64,000 nt of DNA from Thalassia testudinum. Taxonomy: Eukaryota > Streptophyta > Magnoliopsida > Alismatales > Hydrocharitaceae. The stretch spans positions 61,061,501 to 61,125,500 of the forward strand of contig JAZHRO010000012.1 in assembly GCA_037157565.1 (NCBI GenBank). Direction: 5' to 3'. This document shows, in pieces, positions 59,740 through 64,000 of the stretch (its first letter is position 1; each line of letters begins with the position of its first letter). The notes beneath the pieces were generated by a model. That model was not told the origin of the DNA. It worked only from the letters and a program-made list of their open reading frames with translations, and made no database searches. Position numbers and translations under genes: made by a program.

Positions 59740-60257
59740 GTACTTTTATTACTATAACATGTCTCCTCTTGTTATTTTGAGCTTAAATTGATGTAATAAG
59801 GTATTTGTACTCATTTGATTAGCATGTTCTTGCCTTAATCTCTTGTAATAAAAACTAATTGATATAATAGACATGTTTACTTGATTTTTAATGACAAATT
59901 TCATGTGTAAATATGTTCCTTCTTATTTGGAATGATTACATGTATTAATTGGATTTATCTCTTGTGCAATTATTCATAAGCTTAAAATAATCTAATTATA
60001 ATCCTGATTGATTAAGTAATTAGTAATTTATGTTTAGGAACTAAATGGTGAATTAAGCTACTATTATGCCTCCCAATGAATGACCTAGACTCAACTAGTT
60101 AAAAAGAACTTAAAATCTAAAATGTTAGGTTAACTTGATCCTATACTACACAACCGACATGAAATCAAGTTAACCTAAGTTACTTTCTCATGCGATTAAT
60201 TAAGTCTAAATAACTTAATTAACTGTGTTGAGGAATTAAACGACCATTAGACCGCCT

Positions 60258-60360
60258 CTTAGGGTCAGTGATATAGCAAGCCCATGTGCTTCATACAACC
60301 TCTTAAGGTTGGTACAACTACAGGCATTTGCCCTTAAAACCCTGCTACATAACAAATGCT
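60258..60360 (+). repeat. Minisatellite, continued
   Basis: Units with CTTAGGGTCAGTGATATAGC and CCTCTTAAGGTTGGTACAAC follow LTR I. Similar to 56190-56274. Confidence 0.45.
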
Positions 60361-61549
60361 CCCCCGCTTAAATAAAAAGCCGGGGCAACATTTGGGGGTA
60401 TTATCTATCGTGGAGTTTCTACCTTAAAGGTTACTCTCTCACCAAGCATTCACTAGCTTGAGAGTAAGGGACATATGATGAGGGGCAAAAAATGCCCATG
60501 AATTCGTAACTTTGCGAAAGGCTCGAAAAGAAGGATACGACTCCAAAAGACTTGGATACAGATGGTCTCGGGGATCCAACCCACCTACATCCAAGAAAAG
60601 TCTTCTGCGAGGACAAGCTCAGGAACCCAACCTGCCTGCACCTGGAAAACCCCAAGTACAACCAGACCCAAAGGATCCTATTCGTTAAAAGGAATGGCGA
60701 GAGTATAGTAGGGGCACGCCCTCAATAAATTCTGACATGTCCACTGCAATTAATAATCTGATAGGATACGTACCTTGTCAGGCGATGTATTTGATAGCAG
60801 AAAGAGATCCTCGAGGCCCTCCCCCGAGCAACTCGAGAGAGGAATAGAGGGATTGTAAAATCTTGTAATCTTGCAAGTTCTAGTGCATTGTTGGGAGCTT
60901 CATCCTCCCTTTAGACATACACCCCTTGCAGTGGAAGTAGGCAATCAATACCTGTGTCCATTGTGTGATTGCTCAAATCCTTGGATCGAAACCTCCATTC
61001 ACATAAGAGGTCCGATCGTTCTTACTCTTGAGTCGAACACTCTGAATCTGAGGGGTTCTGATCACTCGCAACCATATTTAATGGAGATCCAATTTTGGAT
61101 TTGGAGAGAAGACAAAATTGTAGAAACAAGTTTCACTACCGGAGGAAGTCGTCACTTCCTTTGAACAAGAAGGGGGTAAAATCAAAATCTTTTGCTTTTA
61201 TCTAGTTAGGTATCTTCTTTTACAATTTTCCTTAGGAGCATTCTTTCTTTTGTTTCTACCTTATAGGCTAGTGCAATCGAAAGGTGTCGAGACCTGAAAG
61301 GGAGCAAGGTCAGTAATCAGGAGTCTTCGTGATTGGGGATTGTTGGGGATTAGTTCCTTTCACGAATAATAAATAATAAGATGATGAAAGTAAACTAGAA
61401 GGGCACGAGAATTTTACATGGAAAACTCCACAAAGAGTAGAAACCATGAATTTTTATGACAACCATTTCACTATACAAACATGAGATGAGATGGTTTAAT
61501 TGGTACAATGGACTACAGGTGTATTTATTAGCTATCTTTAGTTGTTGAT
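60361..61549 (+). other. LTR-like or UTR-like sequence, unassigned
   Basis: A PPT-like GCCGGGGCAACATTTGGGGG lies at about 60381. Sequence at 60840-61180 (TTGTAATCTTGCAAG and following) has the look of a Tat-type LTR 3' part, and the stretch near 61400-61440 resembles a Copia LTR edge. No gene. A 97-codon frame at 60871 has no signature. Confidence 0.3.
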
Positions 61550-62460
61550 TTGGCTAACCATGTTTACATAGTCATTGAACTTGGCAGAAGCTCTAGGCTT
61601 GATCATCGCCTTTAAAACTTGTGACAAACCTTCCATTCTACTAAAAAACCATTTGTAGCCAATATTTTCCTTTCCCATTCTAATCATTAGATCACATATG
61701 TGGTTCTTAATTTCTAGAGATTCTATGACAACTAATCACTTTGCAAAACCTTGTGATAAAACAATATCTACGAATTGGTTGGCTTTTCTGCATCACAAGA
61801 CAACTCTGCTATTGGCAATACATCTGTAGATGCTAAACTTGCATATATGAATGATGGGTTGATCAACATTATTCTAAGGTTCTCCGCAATGCAAACTTGT
61901 TCTTTTTCTATAATTCCTCCCTACTATTCTTCTGTATTAGACAAGTGATCAATATGTGTGCGAAATGGATCTTAAGGATCTATTGCAAGTTCCACTAATA
62001 TTATTACTCACACATTTGTGCTTGCATCTAAAAAATGAGCAGCAAAATATATGTTTGATAATAAAATGGCGACAACAATTGTAAAACTAACTTGTAGTTC
62101 CTTGCAAAACATAAAGATTCTTTAATCTTAAAGAGTCTTTTACCAAGCATCTTAGGATTGCCATCCTTTGTGAATGTCAACACTCCATTTCCACTTAGCA
62201 TTTGCATTCTTTTACTTCTAGGGTATCAATCAAAATGAGGTTCTTTGTAAGATTAGGAAAATTGCAAACATTTATTTAGGTAACCCTTGTTCCATTATGT
62301 ATATTGAGATAAAATGTTCCTATTCTAGCAATTCAACACTGTGAATCATTTCCCATGCAAAAAACTCCACGTTCAAAAGGACCACAAGCAAAGAACCAAC
62401 TAATAAATGGCATGATTCTATGAGCCAAACATCTTTTGATTTATAAAGGTTAGATACCAT
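61550..62460 (-). pseudogene. Copia-type gag-pre-integrase remnant with large internal deletion
   Basis: On the minus strand, 62380-62100 reads, over two frames, CMGNDSQC, IGT, NLTKNLILIDTLE, then GVLTFTKDGNPKMLGKRLFK and IKESLCFARN. This is the pre-integrase ('GAG-pre') block of plant Copia elements. Integrase and RT do not follow. Lower down (about 61800-61550), weakly similar text such as IKPRASAKFNDYVNM could be the pol C-terminal tail. Many stops and frameshifts. LTR D1 cuts the upstream side at 62493. The pre-integrase call is firm; the tail is doubtful. Confidence 0.65.
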
Positions 62461-62492
62461 AAGCACAAATCCACGATCTTTGCATTCCACCT

Positions 62493-63705
62493 TGATGAGT
62501 TGCGACTCATCATAGCTAAATCGCCTAAGTTAAGCTAGAAACTAGGTTAAACACTGTGGAATTAACACATAAAAAGAGTTGAGTGTGGGAAATAACAGAA
62601 AAAACCTAAAACATCAATTTTGTGTTGAAAATGAAAAGTTAGGTCAATTATTGAGATATTTTATTATTAAATACAAAATGGTGATCCAATTGCAAATTAG
62701 ACACACAAACGAATTCAAAAGTTTAAATCAAAAGTGTAAATAACTTCTTAAATGTTCAATTAAGCTTCCATAAAAACTTGATTGCATTTGGACATCATTA
62801 GGGCCTTGTGATTAGAGATTCTCATTTAGGTCCTTAGGTCATAACATTTCAGCCTTAGAAATCTCTCCAGGGACCCATTTGATACCTGAGGGACCTATTT
62901 GCAACATTCTAGGGACTTGTTTGATAGGATTCCTAACCACTTAAGGGTCCCTCTGTTATTTTTCTACCCCTTCGTGCAGGGGCATATTGCGCAAAAACAC
63001 CTTTGGAACCCTCAAGCACCTGCAACTCGTGAGTGCACTGTAGCACTCGAAGAACTAAGAACATCGTGGCCGTCGATCCTCTCTGATCCTCTCGATCTAT
63101 GGCTACCCTTCTTTGGAAGATTCACGTGAATTTGTGCATAGCTTCACCTTGACCCCCAGATCTAATCTAGCGGCTAGGATTTGATTTAAACCTCGCGCAC
63201 GCTCTCTCCTCTCCTTCAAACCGTAAGTGCCCTAGGTAGTTGATTGCACCATTACGGTGCCCTGATTCACTAATCACTCTACTTAAGCACCTCACTAGCC
63301 TTGCGCGCAAAGGATCGACCTCCTCTCCTACTTCCTTGAGGTTGATCCCTTCGTCCCCTCAAGCTCCCCTTATCCATTCACTCGCCACATCAGTGACAGT
63401 GGCGTGGTTTTTCACCACCATTTCCTCCTCATCGCTAGGGATGATGTACGTCTGAGGACAACCCTGAAGCTCCTCTCATGGGCTTTTCCTTTGCTGGAGA
63501 TCTCCCTCCATTCTTCCTCTTTAGCCGTCGGCATTGGATCTAAAGGTCCCATTCATTTGATTAGATTAGGATTTCCTACTTTGTTAGAGTAGTTTAGATT
63601 AGTAATTAGCATATAGTAGCTTAGTTAGGAGTAGATCAGTTAGTGAATCCATTGGTTTATAGTTTAGCTTAGGAGTAGATTAGTGTAGAAATCACCTCCA
63701 CCTCC
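62493..63705 (+). repeat. E-family LTR D1, truncated by D2
   Basis: Starts TGATGAG TTGCGA CTCATCA; 5' flank CACCT. Follows E2 (49380 onward) for 1.2 kb until CCTCC (63701-63705), where D2 begins. Its remainder is right of the window. Confidence 0.75.
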
Positions 63706-64000
63706 TGATGAGTTGTGACTCATCATAGCTAAATCGCCTAAGTTAAACTAGAAACTAGGTTAAATACTATGGAATTAACACATAAAAAGGGTTTAAGTGT
63801 GGGAAATAACAGAAAGACCTAAAACTTCAATTTTGTGCTAAAAATGCATAATTAGGTCATTAAATGAGATATTCTATTAAAGAAGGATAAATGGTGATCC
63901 AATTGAAAATTTAACACACAAATGAGCTCAAAACTCAAAATCAAAAGTGAAATTAACTTCTAATATGTTCAATTAAACTTCATTAAAATCCTTGTTGCAT
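63706..64000 (+). repeat. E-family LTR D2, partial, nested in D1
   Basis: Starts TGATGAG TTGTGA CTCATCA immediately after CCTCC and continues to the window end. A second CCTCC beyond the window would confirm nesting. Confidence 0.7.

Larger units (their letters stand above)
56275..60252 (+). mobile_element. Solo LTR I (about 3.98 kb)
   Basis: Starts TGATGAG AGG CTCATCA; flanked by CGCCT at 56270-56274 and 60253-60257. Contains a TATA box (57008), U6-type promoter (59105-59171) and a long inverted repeat at 59660-59739. Part near its end is related to the E1 LTR. No PBS, PPT or gag-pol. The 3' end (TTAGAC) lacks the usual CA, so the end is approximate. Confidence 0.6.

Overview
The window is intergenic DNA from a plant nuclear genome, most likely an angiosperm with a large genome. 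The evidence is its content: Ty3/Gypsy LTR retrotransposons of the Athila type with a primer-binding site for plant tRNA-Asp, a Tekay/Del-like LTR, a decayed Copia fragment, and plant snRNA-type promoter motifs. I found no host protein gene, no tRNA or rRNA gene and no CRISPR array. The species cannot be named from this sequence.

Layout. The outer frame is element E1 on the minus strand. Its 3' LTR is cut by the left edge (783 down to 1). Its internal region carries a broken ORF resembling the plant 'putative gypsy-type transposon' (Transposase_28) family. Its 5' LTR is about 5.9 kb and lies in pieces from 55034 down to about 7333. Two solo LTRs (G 1467-3786, H 4268-5704) sit in the E1 internal region. 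Solo LTR F (10337-14048), solo LTR E2 (49380-54047) and the large element B sit in the E1 5' LTR. B (15475 to about 48855) is an Athila-like non-autonomous element. Two relatives are nested in it: A (19694-29576, TSD CCTCC), which landed inside B's own ORF, and C (33190-46924, TSD CTCGC), which landed in B's 3' LTR and still carries a recognisable gag-pol. Right of E1 are an LTR tail, an imperfect minisatellite split by LTR I (56275-60252), a Copia remnant on the minus strand, and two nested E-family LTRs (62493 and 63706 to the end).

How the parts fit. C supplies protease, RT, RNase H and integrase motifs, although its frame has several stops. A and B have no gag-pol. They share with C the tRNA-Asp PBS, a mini-exon flanked by splice signals, a 240-bp leader block, a triplicated 3' repeat and a duplicated polypurine tract. 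They carry instead a conserved acidic ORF that I do not recognise. This looks like a helper/parasite family in which A and B depend on C-type enzymes.

The most unusual signal is in the LTRs of A, B, C and I. Each holds a plant snRNA upstream sequence element (AGTCCCACATCG or a close variant), exactly 24 nt, a TATA-like box, then 30 nt to a G. This matches the geometry of plant U6 (Pol III) promoters. In the intact copies it is followed 227-272 nt later by a T4 or T5 run. The LTRs of A, B and C also carry a hairpin with compensatory base changes. By eye the two LTRs of A differ at about 14 positions in 2.7 kb, so A is the youngest. C is older, B older again, and E1 is the oldest.
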